Positions 17,424-27,183 are shown, numbered from the stretch's first letter. The stretch: 64,000 nt of DNA from an uncultured Eubacteriales bacterium (GCA_934454655.1 CAKSFK010000005.1:8856-72855); one strand, 5' to 3'. Notes: generated by a model from the sequence alone, not told the origin. Numbers and translations are program-made.

Positions 17424-18542
17424 ATGGAAAAAGAAAATATTGTAGAGCTTAAAAACGTATCGGTCGCATTTGACGGGGAACAGGTTCTGGACGGGCTTGA
17501 CCTTGAAATACGGGATAAGGAGTTTATAACGCTGTTGGGACCTTCCGGCTGCGGCAAAACCACGACTCTCCGATTAATTGCGGGTTTTCTTGAACCTGAC
17601 AGCGGCGATATTCTGTTTGAGGGCAAAAAAATAAATGGTGTTCCGGCGTACAAACGTCAGGTTAACACCATTTTTCAGCGTTACGCGCTGTTTCCGCACC
17701 TTAATGTTTATGAAAACATTGCGTTCGGTTTGCGTATTAAAAAGCTTCCCGAAAAGGATATTAAAGAAAAGGTTGCCGAAATGCTGCGCCTTGTTAACCT
17801 TACCGGGCTTGAAAGGCGCCACGTTGATACGCTTTCGGGAGGTCAGCAGCAGCGCGTTGCAATCGCGCGCGCCATAGCAAACCATCCGAAGGTTCTGCTG
17901 CTTGACGAACCGCTTGCCGCGCTTGATTTGAAGCTTCGCAAGGATATGCAGAAGGAGCTTAAAAAAATTCAGCAGCAGCTGGGAATAACCTTTGTGTTTG
18001 TAACGCACGACCAGGAAGAGGCGCTTACCATGTCCGACCGTGTAATTGTTATGGACGGGGGCAAAATTCAACAGGTGGGCACACCCAAGGATATTTATAA
18101 CGAGCCACAGAACGCTTTTGTGGCTGATTTTATAGGCGAATCCAATATTGTTGACGGCGTTATGAAACGTGACTTATATGTTGAGTTTTCGGGCGCCGGT
18201 TTCAACTGCCTTGATAAGGGTTTTGACGAAAACGAGGCGGTGGACGTGGTGGTTCGCCCCGAGGACGTGGATATAGTCGCTCCCGAAAAAGGTATGCTTA
18301 AAGGCGTTGTTACGTCTGTGGCATTTCTTGGAGTACATTACGAAATAATAGTGGATATAGGCGGCTTTAAATGGATGATACAAACCACGGACGAGCATTT
18401 CACAGGCGATAACGTGGGGCTTTATATAGAGCCGGACGCAATTCACATAATGAAAAAATCAAAGTATTCGGGGCTTTACGGCGATTATTCCTCTTACAGT
18501 GAGGAAATAGACCACCTCTCTGATGTAACGGAGGAGGAATAG
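17424..18542 (+). CDS. potA: Polyamine ABC transporter ATP-binding protein PotA
   Basis: The protein has 372 residues from ATG 17424, seven bases after AGGGGG; a TTG at 17403 would add seven residues but lies in the leader helix that masks the binding site. Walker A is GPSGCGKTT (about residues 36-44), the signature is LSGGQQQRVAIARA, and Walker B is VLLLDEPLAALD. A C-terminal TOBE-like regulatory region follows (VVVRPEDVDI). PotA powers spermidine/putrescine import through PotB and PotC. The following genes give the complete potABCD order, which supports the assignment. Confidence 0.93.
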   Translation: MEKENIVELKNVSVAFDGEQVLDGLDLEIRDKEFITLLGPSGCGKTTTLRLIAGFLEPDSGDILFEGKKINGVPAYKRQVNTIFQRYALFPHLNVYENIAFGLRIKKLPEKDIKEKVAEMLRLVNLTGLERRHVDTLSGGQQQRVAIARAIANHPKVLLLDEPLAALDLKLRKDMQKELKKIQQQLGITFVFVTHDQEEALTMSDRVIVMDGGKIQQVGTPKDIYNEPQNAFVADFIGESNIVDGVMKRDLYVEFSGAGFNCLDKGFDENEAVDVVVRPEDVDIVAPEKGMLKGVVTSVAFLGVHYEIIVDIGGFKWMIQTTDEHFTGDNVGLYIEPDAIHIMKKSKYSGLYGDYSSYSEEIDHLSDVTEEE

Positions 18543-18545
18543 GCT

Positions 18546-19373
18546 GTGAAAAAAGGGACATTCGGAAACAAGCTGGTAGCCTCGCCTTATATTGTGTGGT
18601 CGGCAATATTTATTGTGGTGCCGCTTGTAATTATGTTTTACTTTGCCCTGACCGACCAAAACGGTGTTTTCACTCTCTCGAATCTGGGCGCTATCGGACA
18701 GTACAAAAAGGCCTTCGGCATATCCATACTTTACGCTGTGATTTCAACCGCCGTAACGCTTTTGCTTGCCTATCCTATGGCATTTTTTATGACGAAGCTT
18801 AAGGTTTCATCGCAGCGTATGCTGTTTATGATAGTTATGATTCCTATGTGGATGAACTTTCTTATCCGCACTTATTCGTGGATAACAATTCTTGCAAATA
18901 CGGGACTTATAAACACATTTTTAAAAAATATAGGCTTAAAACCGCTAAAGCTTATAAACACGCCGGGAGCGGTAATTCTCGGAATGGTTTACGATTTTAT
19001 TCCTTATATGATACTGCCTATTTATTCGGTAATGTCGAAGCTTGATAAATCGCTTTTGGAAGCGGCCGAGGACCTTGGTTCGGATTCGTTTACAAAGTTT
19101 AAGAGGGTTATATTTCCCCTTACAAGACCGGGAGTTATTTCGGGTATTACAATGGTGTTTGTGCCGTCGGTCAGCACATTTTATATATCGCAAAAGCTGG
19201 GTGGAAACAAAACAATGCTTATAGGCGATGCCATTGAGTACTTTTTCAATTTAGGTCCTGCTTATTATAACGTTGCCTCGGCAATTTCGCTTGTGCTTAT
19301 GGTTATGATTTTGATCTGCCTGTTTGTAATGAACAGGTTCTCTGACGGCGAGGACGGGGGTGTGTTGATGTGA
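18546..19373 (+). CDS. potB: Polyamine ABC transporter permease PotB
   Basis: The protein has 275 residues and a GTG start after GAGGAGGAAT, three bases beyond the potA stop. It has six predicted transmembrane segments and the PotB-type EAA loop near residues 175-195 (EAAEDLGSDSFTKFKRVIFP). It also carries the phrase WMNFLIRTYSW, typical of PotB/PotH. It forms the channel with PotC. Confidence 0.93.
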   Translation: MKKGTFGNKLVASPYIVWSAIFIVVPLVIMFYFALTDQNGVFTLSNLGAIGQYKKAFGISILYAVISTAVTLLLAYPMAFFMTKLKVSSQRMLFMIVMIPMWMNFLIRTYSWITILANTGLINTFLKNIGLKPLKLINTPGAVILGMVYDFIPYMILPIYSVMSKLDKSLLEAAEDLGSDSFTKFKRVIFPLTRPGVISGITMVFVPSVSTFYISQKLGGNKTMLIGDAIEYFFNLGPAYYNVASAISLVLMVMILICLFVMNRFSDGEDGGVLM

Positions 19374-20185
19374 AAATACTCTCACGTATATATGTGGCGC
19401 TTATAATTCTTTTTCTTTACGCGCCGGTTGCGGTTATGATCATCTTTTCGTTTAATTCATCGCGCAGCGTTTGGGTTATGGACGGATTTTCAACACGCTG
19501 GTACGAGGGTCTGCTTTCAAATACGGCAATGATGACCGCCCTTGAACATACGGTAATAATAGCCGTGCTCTCGGCAGTTATATCAACGGTGCTGGGTACG
19601 GCGGCAGCCGTCGGGATAACGGCGATAAGAAATAAGATTTCCAAAAAAATAGTTATGTCGGTAACACAGATACCTATGATGAATGCCGACATTGTAACGG
19701 GCATTTCGCTTATGCTGCTGTTCATTTTTGCGGGCAAGCTTTTGGGGCTTAACGAATCGTTGGGCTTTGTAACGGTGCTGACAGCTCACATAACGTTCAA
19801 CCTGCCTTATGTTATTCTTTCGGTTATCCCGCGGCTCAACGGAACCGATCCCCATTTGCCGGAGGCTGCAATGGACCTTGGCTGTACGCCGTTTAAGGCA
19901 TTTTTTAAGGTTGTGCTGCCCTCAATTTCAACCGGCATTGTAACGGGCTTTATAATGGCGTTTACGCTGTCGCTTGACGATTTTGTTATAAGTTATTTCA
20001 CCTGCGGGCATTATCAGACGCTGCCCATACTGATCTACACTATGACCAAAAAAACCGTTACGCCGGACACATACGCGCTTTCCACCCTTATTTTTATAAC
20101 GGTGTTTGTGCTGTTAATACTTTATAATGTACTTCAGTCAAAATCGGAGAAAAAGGCATTAAATAAAACATTTGCGGAACAATAG
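19370..20185 (+). CDS. potC: Polyamine ABC transporter permease PotC
   Basis: The protein has 271 residues. Its GTG start overlaps the potB stop by four bases, so translation is coupled. The N-terminus shows the PotC-like block LYAPVAVMIIFSFNSSRS, and the EAA loop is near residues 165-185 (EAAMDLGCTPFKAFFKVVLP). SLDDFVISYFTCG near residue 205 is also characteristic of PotC/PotI proteins. Confidence 0.93.
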   Translation: MKILSRIYVALIILFLYAPVAVMIIFSFNSSRSVWVMDGFSTRWYEGLLSNTAMMTALEHTVIIAVLSAVISTVLGTAAAVGITAIRNKISKKIVMSVTQIPMMNADIVTGISLMLLFIFAGKLLGLNESLGFVTVLTAHITFNLPYVILSVIPRLNGTDPHLPEAAMDLGCTPFKAFFKVVLPSISTGIVTGFIMAFTLSLDDFVISYFTCGHYQTLPILIYTMTKKTVTPDTYALSTLIFITVFVLLILYNVLQSKSEKKALNKTFAEQ

Positions 20186-20214
20186 TTTCGGCTTTCGGGA
20201 AAGGATTTGGATAA

Positions 20215-21321
20215 ATGAAAAAAACAGTTGCCTTAATAATAACGCTTGTAATAACACTTTCAGCCGCTCTTACCGGGTGCGGATATAAATATAAGGAGAT
20301 AAACCTACGCGCATCGTTCGACCAAAGCCTTAAGGGAACTACCCTGACGGTGTATAACTGGGGCGAATATATTTCCGACGGCGAGGATGACTCTATGGAT
20401 GTTAACAAAGAGTTTGAAAAGCTTACGGGAATAAAGGTTAAATATCTTAATTATGTCAGCAATGAAACTATGTATTCTCAGCTTAAAAGCGGCGGCGTTA
20501 ATTATGATGTGATAATCCCGTCGGACTATATGATCGAACGTCTTAAAGATGAGGATATGCTTCAGAAAATAGATATTTCGAAAATATCCAATTACGACCT
20601 TATAGACGAAAAATACAAGGGACTTTTCTTTGATGAGAATGAAGAGTACAGCGTGCCTTACAATGTAGGTATGGTCGGTATAATATATAACGAAGAGCTT
20701 ACGGGAAAAAGCATTGAACATTCCTGGGAAGTGCTCTGGGACAAGAAATACAAGGATATGGCGCTTAATTTTGATAATTCGCGCGACGCATTTATGACCG
20801 CTCAGATGATTTTGGGGCAGGACCTGAACACCGAGAACAAGGCGGATTGGGACGCGGCGGCGGATCTGCTTAAAAAGGGAAAGAAAAATCTTCAGTCGTA
20901 CGTTATGGATGAGATTTTCAGCAAAATGGAAACGGGTGAAGCGTCTGTCGCGCCGTATTATGCCGGCGACTACCTGACAATGCTTGAAAGCAACAAAAAC
21001 CTTAAGTTCTTCTACCCGGAAGAGGGTACAAATATATTTGTTGACTCCGTTTGTGTGCCTAAAAACGCCAAGAACGTTAAAGCGGCGCTTATGTATATTA
21101 ACTTTTTGCTTGAGCCCGATGTTGCCACCGCAAACGCGGAGTATCTCGGCTATGCTTCGCCGAATACCGCGGTTGTTAATAATAAGGATTACTGCTATTA
21201 TCAGAATAAGATACTGTACCCCGATGAAAAGGATATGCCTAAGGTGCAGTATTACCACGACATAAATAGCGATATCAGAAGCTATTACGAAACATTGTGG
21301 AGCGAAATAAAACTTTATTGA
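20215..21321 (+). CDS. potD: Polyamine-binding lipoprotein PotD
   Basis: The protein has 368 residues with a lipoprotein signal whose lipobox LTGC puts the lipidated cysteine at residue 22. The mature part begins its first lobe with LTVYNWGEYISDG, a PotD/PotF hallmark, and continues with NYDVIIPSDYMIERL and VPYNVGMVGIIYN. It captures spermidine or putrescine outside the membrane for PotABC. It is the last gene of the operon; the rpmE promoter lies 41 bases downstream. A long antisense reading frame over it is not considered a gene. Confidence 0.93.
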   Translation: MKKTVALIITLVITLSAALTGCGYKYKEINLRASFDQSLKGTTLTVYNWGEYISDGEDDSMDVNKEFEKLTGIKVKYLNYVSNETMYSQLKSGGVNYDVIIPSDYMIERLKDEDMLQKIDISKISNYDLIDEKYKGLFFDENEEYSVPYNVGMVGIIYNEELTGKSIEHSWEVLWDKKYKDMALNFDNSRDAFMTAQMILGQDLNTENKADWDAAADLLKKGKKNLQSYVMDEIFSKMETGEASVAPYYAGDYLTMLESNKNLKFFYPEEGTNIFVDSVCVPKNAKNVKAALMYINFLLEPDVATANAEYLGYASPNTAVVNNKDYCYYQNKILYPDEKDMPKVQYYHDINSDIRSYYETLWSEIKLY

Positions 21322-21362
21322 CGGTTGTTCTTAAAATTGTTGGGGCAATATGAAAAAAGTAC

Positions 21363-21391
21363 TTGATTTTTTATGCCCGATGTGGTATCAT
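21363..21391 (+). promoter_or_regulatory. Promoter of rpmE
   Basis: TTGATT (21363-21368) and TATCAT (21386-21391) are separated by 17 bases, 34 bases ahead of the rpmE start codon. Confidence 0.65.
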
Positions 21392-21425
21392 CAATATGTT
21401 ATCGAGATTGAGAGGGGTGACAAAG

Positions 21426-21626
21426 ATGAAGGAAGGTATTCATCCGCAGTATGAAAAGGTTACTATAAAGTGCGCTTGCGGCGCGGAGTTCGAGACACGC
21501 TCTACTAAAAAGGATATCCGTTTGGATATTTGTTCTAAATGTCATCCGTTTTTTACCGGTAAACAGAAACTGGTAGACACCGGCGGTCGCGTAGACAGAT
21601 TTAAAAAGCGTTTCAATATGGATTAA
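21426..21626 (+). CDS. rpmE: 50S ribosomal protein L31 (zinc-binding form)
   Basis: The protein has 66 residues from ATG 21426, which follows GAGAGGGGTG; an upstream in-frame ATG lies in the promoter and is rejected. The opening MKEGIHPQYEKVTIKCACG and the closing RVDRFKKRFNMD are typical of L31. Cysteines in CACG and CSKCHPFFTG mark the zinc-binding (C+) form. L31 bridges the two ribosomal subunits and can act as a zinc reserve. It is monocistronic, with its own promoter and terminator. Confidence 0.96.
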   Translation: MKEGIHPQYEKVTIKCACGAEFETRSTKKDIRLDICSKCHPFFTGKQKLVDTGGRVDRFKKRFNMD

Positions 21627-21639
21627 TATGGCCTTTTAC

Positions 21640-21669
21640 TCCGCAGTTATTTTAACTGCGGATTTTTTT
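21640..21669 (+). terminator. Terminator after rpmE
   Basis: CCGCAGTT and AACTGCGG pair around an ATTTT loop and are followed by ATTTTTTT. Confidence 0.9.
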
Positions 21670-21686
21670 AAATTTATAAGGGGGCG

Positions 21687-22322
21687 GTGAAAACGGAGAG
21701 CTATGTTACCGTTTCGGGAAAATCGGTTGCCGAGTATACCGAAAAACGTTCACGCTTTATTGCGGCTGTTTGCCATTGCGAAACCGAAGAGGAAGCCGTA
21801 AGCTTTATAAACGCGGTGCGCGCAAAGCACCGTGACGCACGCCATAACTGCTACGCATATTCCGTTTTAAACGGCACTCTTAAGCGCTTTTCGGACGACG
21901 GTGAGCCGCACGGCACCGCAGGAAAGCCTATGCTTGATATTATAGACGGCGAGGGGCTTTGTAATGTGTGCGCGGTTGTTACAAGATATTTCGGCGGCGT
22001 GCTGCTCGGTACGGGCGGACTTGTGCGTGCTTACTCAAAGTCTTTGAAGGACGCGGCGGCAGCAGCGGAACGCGCTGTTATGACTCCCTGCACTGTGTTT
22101 TCCTGCTTTTGCGACTATACGGATTCGGCGCGGCTTTTAAAACTAGTGTCCGACGCGGGCGGAACAGTTGAAAACACGGAATACACCGATAAGGTTAAAC
22201 TGACATTTTTTATAGAGAAGAGCAAAAGTCGTGAATTTTTGCTTAAGCTTAAAGAAATATTTTGCGCGCGGATAACCGCGGAGGAAATAAAAACGGAATT
22301 AAAGCCGGCAGGTGAAATATGA
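21687..22322 (+). CDS. YigZ/IMPACT-family protein
   Basis: The protein has 211 residues and a GTG start after AAGGGGG. The N-terminal UPF0029 domain shows the family hallmarks EKRSRFIAAV, AKHRDARHNCYAYS, FSDDGEPHGTAGKPML and VVVTRYFGGVLLGTGGLVRAYS. A C-terminal ferredoxin-like domain (DUF1949) follows from about residue 135. The family is linked to translation regulation by resemblance to yeast Yih1/mouse IMPACT, but its bacterial role is not settled. The stop overlaps the next ATG. Confidence 0.9.
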   Translation: MKTESYVTVSGKSVAEYTEKRSRFIAAVCHCETEEEAVSFINAVRAKHRDARHNCYAYSVLNGTLKRFSDDGEPHGTAGKPMLDIIDGEGLCNVCAVVTRYFGGVLLGTGGLVRAYSKSLKDAAAAAERAVMTPCTVFSCFCDYTDSARLLKLVSDAGGTVENTEYTDKVKLTFFIEKSKSREFLLKLKEIFCARITAEEIKTELKPAGEI

Positions 22323-22981
22323 GTAAAATTAAAAAATGTATTTTATTCCTTGCTGTTTTTGCGGCAATATGCGCCGCGGCGGCGGTTTCTTTGAATTTTT
22401 ACATTATAAAAAGCACCGAAAAGGGCATTTTTACGGAAGATGCGCTCGGAGATACTTCGGAAGCAGACTGTATTTTAATTTTAGGCGCGGGTGTGCGAAA
22501 CGGAAAACCGACGCCTATGCTGCGCGACAGACTGCTTACCGGCATAGAACTTTATAAAAACGGTGCGGCAAAGAAAATAATTATGAGCGGCGACCACGGA
22601 AGTTCGGATTATGACGAGGTTAATATAATGCGGCGGTTTGCTCTTGAAAACGGAGTGCGTGAAGAAGATATATTTATGGATCACGCGGGTTTTTCAACCT
22701 ATGACAGTGTTTACCGCGCAAAAAATATATTTGAAGCCGAAAACATAATAATAGTAAGTCAAGAATACCACCTTTACCGTGCGCTTTACATTGCAAAGTG
22801 CCTTAAAGTGACGGCTGTCGGCGTATCTGCCGACCGGAATTCCTACGGCGGTCAGCTTAAAAGGGAACTCAGAGAGGTTCTCGCAAGGGATAAGGATTTT
22901 TTTAAATGCATATTTAAGCCCGACTCCAAATATCTCGGGGATAAAATATCAATTTCGGGCGACGGAAGAGCAACAATTTAA
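22319..22981 (+). CDS. SanA/YdcF-like membrane-anchored DUF218 protein
   Basis: The protein has 220 residues with one N-terminal transmembrane anchor (residues 7-29) and an extracellular DUF218 domain: ADCILILGAGVRNGKPTPML, KIIMSGDHG, then SQEYHLYRALYIA. The layout is that of SanA, which affects envelope permeability and vancomycin sensitivity in enteric bacteria; the chemistry is unknown. It is translationally coupled to the YigZ-family gene by an ATGA overlap. Confidence 0.85.
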   Translation: MSKIKKCILFLAVFAAICAAAAVSLNFYIIKSTEKGIFTEDALGDTSEADCILILGAGVRNGKPTPMLRDRLLTGIELYKNGAAKKIIMSGDHGSSDYDEVNIMRRFALENGVREEDIFMDHAGFSTYDSVYRAKNIFEAENIIIVSQEYHLYRALYIAKCLKVTAVGVSADRNSYGGQLKRELREVLARDKDFFKCIFKPDSKYLGDKISISGDGRATI

Positions 22982-23055
22982 AGAAAGTTTAAAAAAATAG
23001 AGGTTTTTTTGCATTTTTGTGTAATATAATAGTTGAAGGACAGGGGGCGGCAGAA

Positions 23056-24048
23056 TTGAACGTAAGGGAAACAAGCGAACAGAACGAAAGACTTATTTTG
23101 TGCAATCGCGCAATGTTCTGCACCGAAACCGCCGGGCGTAAAAAACCCGAAAAGGACTGCGAACTCCGCACCTGCTATCAGCGCGACCGCGACCGCATTA
23201 TTCACTGCAAGGCGTTCAGGCGCTTAAAGCATAAAACGCAGGTGTTTTTGTCGCCCGAGTCCGACCACTACCGCACACGGCTTACCCACACACTTGAGGT
23301 GGCGCAGATAGCGCGTACGATAGCGCGCGCATTAAGGCTTAACGAGGACCTGACCGAGGCGATAGCTCTGGGGCACGACCTCGGACATACACCGTTCGGC
23401 CATGCGGGAGAACGGGCGCTGAGCGAGCTTACGGGCAATTTTACGCACTATGAGCAGAGCGTGAGGGTGTGCGAAAAAATCGAAAAAAACGGCAACGGGC
23501 TTAACCTTACCGCTGAGGTGCTGGACGGAATACTTCACCACACCATGGGTGAGGAGGCGCACACGCTTGAGGGCAGAATAGTACGTATGGCGGACAGGGT
23601 GGCATATATTAACCACGATATTGACGATGCCGTGCGAGCCGGCGTAATATCAGAAAACGATATTCCGCGCGATATCGCAAAGGCACTGGGAAATTCCAAG
23701 AGCGAGAGAATAAGCACGCTGGTAACATCAATTGTAGGGAACAGCACCGATACCATTGAAATGGATGCTGAAACCGCAAAGTACTACAATATGTTACATA
23801 GCTTCCTGTTTGAGAGCGTTTATAAAAACCCGGTTGCAAAATCGGAGGAAACAAAGGTTTTAGGCATTGTTGAGGGGCTTTTTAAGTATTTTAAGGACAA
23901 CCCCGAAAAAATGTCCGACGAATATTTGAGAATTGCCGAGGCGGACGGAAAGGAACGCGCCGTTACCGATTACATTGCCGGTATGACCGACCATTACGCT
24001 GTTACGGTGTTTACGGATATTTATATACCAAAAGCGTGGAGCATATAA
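23056..24048 (+). CDS. dgt: Deoxyguanosinetriphosphate triphosphohydrolase-like HD protein
   Basis: The protein has 330 residues from TTG 23056, eight bases after AGGGGGC; the upstream TTG at 23017 overlaps a likely -10 (TATAAT at 23025-23030). The HD phosphohydrolase motif is complete: RLTHTLEVAQIARTIAR (first His), GHDLGHTPFGHAGE (HD pair), and INHDIDDAVRAG (Asp). The family hydrolyses dNTPs to deoxynucleosides and tripolyphosphate, affecting dNTP pools. Its position just before dnaG and rpoD is common in Clostridia. Confidence 0.92.
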   Translation: MNVRETSEQNERLILCNRAMFCTETAGRKKPEKDCELRTCYQRDRDRIIHCKAFRRLKHKTQVFLSPESDHYRTRLTHTLEVAQIARTIARALRLNEDLTEAIALGHDLGHTPFGHAGERALSELTGNFTHYEQSVRVCEKIEKNGNGLNLTAEVLDGILHHTMGEEAHTLEGRIVRMADRVAYINHDIDDAVRAGVISENDIPRDIAKALGNSKSERISTLVTSIVGNSTDTIEMDAETAKYYNMLHSFLFESVYKNPVAKSEETKVLGIVEGLFKYFKDNPEKMSDEYLRIAEADGKERAVTDYIAGMTDHYAVTVFTDIYIPKAWSI

Positions 24049-24069
24049 AAAATAAAGGGGGGCGGTTTT

Positions 24070-25842
24070 GTGATTCCCGAGGACGTAATTAATGAAATAA
24101 AATACCGAAATGACATTGAGACCGCCGTTTCACAGTATGTTAAGCTTAAAAGACGCGGCAAAAATTTGGTGGGGCTATGCCCGTTTCACAGTGAAAAAAC
24201 CCCGTCGTTTACCGTGTATCCCGAAAACGGGTCGTTTTACTGCTTCGGCTGCGGCGCGGGGGGAGATGTCTTTACCTTTACGGGGCTTATTGAAAATCTT
24301 GATTATATCGAGTCGGTAAAGCTGCTTGCAGAGCGTTCGGGCGTAACGCTGCCGCAGGACGGGTATGACGATTCAATGCAGCGGCTTAAAAACACGGTGT
24401 ACGATATAAACCGTGACACAGCAAGATTTTTCCACTCTTACCTTATGTCGCAGGAGGGGAAATGGGCGCTTGATTATCTGCTGGGGCGAGGTCTTACACT
24501 TAAAACCGTGAAGCACTTCGGACTGGGCGCCGCGCCCGACAGTTGGGACAGTCTTATAAAACATTTAAAATCAAAGGGATATTCCGAGAGCGATATGACG
24601 GCGGCGAACGTTGTCGGTAAAAATCAGCGCGGAGGTATTTATGACCGCTTCAGAAAGCGGGTTATGTTCCCGATAATAAATATACGCGGAAATATCATCG
24701 GTTTTAGCGGCAGGGCAATGCCCGGTGAGGACAAGCAGGGCGCCAAATACGTCAACACCTCGGATACGCCCGTCTATAAGAAAAGCGCAAATCTTTTCGG
24801 AATGAATTTTGCAAAAAATTCCTGCTCGGAAAGGGTAATACTGGTTGAAGGAAATATGGACGTTATCTCTCTTCACCAGGCAGGCTTTACAAACACCGTA
24901 GCGCCGCTGGGAACGGCGTTTACACTTGAACAGGCAAATTTGCTTGCAAGGTACACAAAGGAAATAGTGCTTATGCTGGACGCCGACGCCGCGGGGCAAA
25001 AAGCGGTAAGGCGCGCCTCGGAACTGCTTGAAAACACAGGGCTTAAGACAAAGGTTGTGGTTGTGCCTGACGGTAAAGACCCCGATGAATACATAAAGAA
25101 AAACGGTGCGGAGCGTTTTGCGGCACTACTTGACGGAGCGGTGAGCGATATTGAATACAAGCTTCTCTCTGCTGCGAACGGAATTGATACCGTAAGCGAC
25201 GACGGTAAGCTTAAATACCTTGCCGCCGCGGCGGAAATTATTGCCGGTACGGACGATGTTATGGCAAGGGATGTGTATATCGGCAAGCTGTGTGAAAAGT
25301 ACGGTGTGTCCCGCACGGCGCTTACCGCAAAAATTGAGGAAATACGGAAGAAAAACAAAAAACAGAGCCGACAAAAGGAAATAACCGATGTTATAAGACC
25401 TAAATTTACAAGGGATGACATTAACCCCGAAAGGCGGCGTTCGCCCAAGGCGGTTTCGGCTGAAGAAACGCTTATTGCGGTGCTTTTAAAACATCCCGAT
25501 TTCTGTGAGCGCACAGCGCGTGAACTGCCGCCCGAAAAAATGGTAACGACCCTTAACAGGCGTATTTATGAAATATTAATTGATAATGTTTTAAAGGGCA
25601 GAGCACCGGATATTTCCCTTTTTGCCGAGAAATTTCTCCCGGCGGAGATAGGATACATAGTTTCGCTGCAAAACAGCGAAAAAGCTGGTATCAACCCGGA
25701 AATTGTATTAAAGGATTGTATAAAGGTAATATTAGAAGAGGATATACTGTCGGCCGCGGCGGACAGTATTAACGGTACGGTTGAGGACTGGGCGGAAAAC
25801 CTTAAAAGTATTATCGAAGAAAAGCAAAGGAGAACAACATAA
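24070..25842 (+). CDS. dnaG: DNA primase DnaG
   Basis: The protein has 590 residues and a GTG start after AAGGGGGGCGG. The zinc-binding domain contains CPFHSEKTPSFTVYPENG and then CFGCGAGGD (residues 38-64). The catalytic core holds the TOPRIM signature VILVEGNMDVISLHQAGF and MLDADAAGQKA (about 255-310). A C-terminal helicase-interaction region follows from about residue 450. DnaG makes the RNA primers of replication. The start of rpoD overlaps its stop by one base (TAATG), the classical macromolecular-synthesis arrangement. Confidence 0.97.
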   Translation: MIPEDVINEIKYRNDIETAVSQYVKLKRRGKNLVGLCPFHSEKTPSFTVYPENGSFYCFGCGAGGDVFTFTGLIENLDYIESVKLLAERSGVTLPQDGYDDSMQRLKNTVYDINRDTARFFHSYLMSQEGKWALDYLLGRGLTLKTVKHFGLGAAPDSWDSLIKHLKSKGYSESDMTAANVVGKNQRGGIYDRFRKRVMFPIINIRGNIIGFSGRAMPGEDKQGAKYVNTSDTPVYKKSANLFGMNFAKNSCSERVILVEGNMDVISLHQAGFTNTVAPLGTAFTLEQANLLARYTKEIVLMLDADAAGQKAVRRASELLENTGLKTKVVVVPDGKDPDEYIKKNGAERFAALLDGAVSDIEYKLLSAANGIDTVSDDGKLKYLAAAAEIIAGTDDVMARDVYIGKLCEKYGVSRTALTAKIEEIRKKNKKQSRQKEITDVIRPKFTRDDINPERRRSPKAVSAEETLIAVLLKHPDFCERTARELPPEKMVTTLNRRIYEILIDNVLKGRAPDISLFAEKFLPAEIGYIVSLQNSEKAGINPEIVLKDCIKVILEEDILSAAADSINGTVEDWAENLKSIIEEKQRRTT

Positions 25843-26906
25843 TGGAACATAATAATAATCTTAAGGAAAAGGATATTAAAAAGAACGGGGAAGAAGCGCA
25901 GTATGATGATGAAAGGAATCTTTCGATAGACGATATAGAAAACGCTCCCGATAACCCGGAAGAGCTTTTCTCCGAGCCGCCCACCCTTGATATTGATTTT
26001 GACGAAGAACCGACCGACGACGAGCTTAAGCTTGAGGAAATGGATATTGACTTGCTTAATGATGATTTAAGCATTGAAAATATGAATCTTGACGACCCGG
26101 TTAAAATTTACCTGCGCGAGATAGGCAGAGTGCCGCTTTTGTCCTCGGAAGAGGAGCTGGAGCTTGCCGTTAAAATATCCGAGGGTGACGAAAAGGCAAA
26201 ACAACGCCTTACCGAGGCTAATCTTCGGCTTGTTGTCAGCATTGCTAAAAAGTATGTCGGCAGGGGAATGTATTTCCTTGACCTTATTCAAGAGGGCAAT
26301 GTGGGTCTTATAAAGGCGGTCGATAAGTTTGACTACCAAAAGGGCTTTAAATTTTCAACCTATGCCACGTGGTGGATACGTCAGGCAATAACGCGCGCAA
26401 TTGCCGATCAGGCAAGAACCATACGTATACCTGTCCATATGGTGGAAACCATTAACAGGCTTAAAAAGGTGCAAAGCCAGCTGCTGCACGAAAACGGCGT
26501 TGAACCCAGTGAGGAGCTTATTGCCGAAAAAATGGATCTCCCGGTTGAGCGTGTGCGCGAAATAATGCGTGTGGCACAGGAACCCGTTTCAATGGAAACG
26601 CCGATAGGACCTGAGGAGGATTCGCGCCTTATGGACTTTATACGCGACGAGGACGCGCTCGCTCCCGACGATGCCGCGCTTAAAACAATTACAAACGAGG
26701 ATATTGACGGCGTGCTTAAAACCCTTACCCCAAGGGAAGAATCGGTTATAAGACTGCGCTTCGGCTTGCAGGACGGCCGCTGCCACACGCTTGAAGAAGT
26801 GGGAACGGAGTTTAACGTTACAAGAGAGCGTATCCGTCAGATTGAGGCAAAGGCATTAAGAAAGCTGCGCCACCCGGTTCGCAGTAATAAATTTAAGGAC
26901 AGATAA
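25842..26906 (+). CDS. rpoD: RNA polymerase primary sigma factor
   Basis: The protein has 354 residues. After an acidic N-terminal segment of about 80 residues there is region 1.2 (DPVKIYLREIGRVPLL), then region 2 (NLRLVVSIAKKYVGRGMYFL, then KFSTYATWWIRQAITRAI), region 3, and region 4 with the -35 binding helix (HTLEEVGTEFNVTRERIRQI). It is the housekeeping sigma, in keeping with the TTGACA/TATAAT promoters seen throughout this window. Confidence 0.98.
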   Translation: MEHNNNLKEKDIKKNGEEAQYDDERNLSIDDIENAPDNPEELFSEPPTLDIDFDEEPTDDELKLEEMDIDLLNDDLSIENMNLDDPVKIYLREIGRVPLLSSEEELELAVKISEGDEKAKQRLTEANLRLVVSIAKKYVGRGMYFLDLIQEGNVGLIKAVDKFDYQKGFKFSTYATWWIRQAITRAIADQARTIRIPVHMVETINRLKKVQSQLLHENGVEPSEELIAEKMDLPVERVREIMRVAQEPVSMETPIGPEEDSRLMDFIRDEDALAPDDAALKTITNEDIDGVLKTLTPREESVIRLRFGLQDGRCHTLEEVGTEFNVTRERIRQIEAKALRKLRHPVRSNKFKDR

Positions 26907-26925
26907 CAAAAGGGGAATAAAGACG

Positions 26926-27183
26926 ATGAAATATTCATATAAAACTAAGGGCGTATGTTCAAGGGGAATAGAAATTGAGGTTGAGGACGGAGTTGTAAAA
27001 AACGTAAAGTTTGACGGCGGATGCTCCGGTAATACTCAGGGTGTGGCAAACCTTGTTAAGGGAATGAAGGTTGACGATGTTATAGACAGGCTTTCGTCAA
27101 TAAAGTGCGGATTCAAAAATACCTCATGCCCGGCACAGCTGGCACAGGCTTTAAGCGAAATAAAGAACGGACAGGGCAACTAA
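26926..27183 (+). CDS. TSCPD-domain protein (TIGR03905 type)
   Basis: The protein has 85 residues. It matches the small Firmicutes TSCPD family, with the Cys-bearing motifs TKGVCSRGIEIEVEDG, FDGGCSGNTQG and CGFKNTSCPAQLA. The C-terminal TSCPD segment resembles the zinc-binding end of vitamin B12-dependent ribonucleotide reductases, but this stand-alone version has no established function. It follows rpoD by 19 bases behind AAAAGGGG. Confidence 0.85.
   Translation: MKYSYKTKGVCSRGIEIEVEDGVVKNVKFDGGCSGNTQGVANLVKGMKVDDVIDRLSSIKCGFKNTSCPAQLAQALSEIKNGQGN

Noticed and set aside
20305..21258. A 317-codon reading frame opposite potD
   Set aside because: PotD on the plus strand is unmistakable and full length, and the antisense frame has basic, low-complexity composition with no known domain. 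It is a shadow of codon bias.
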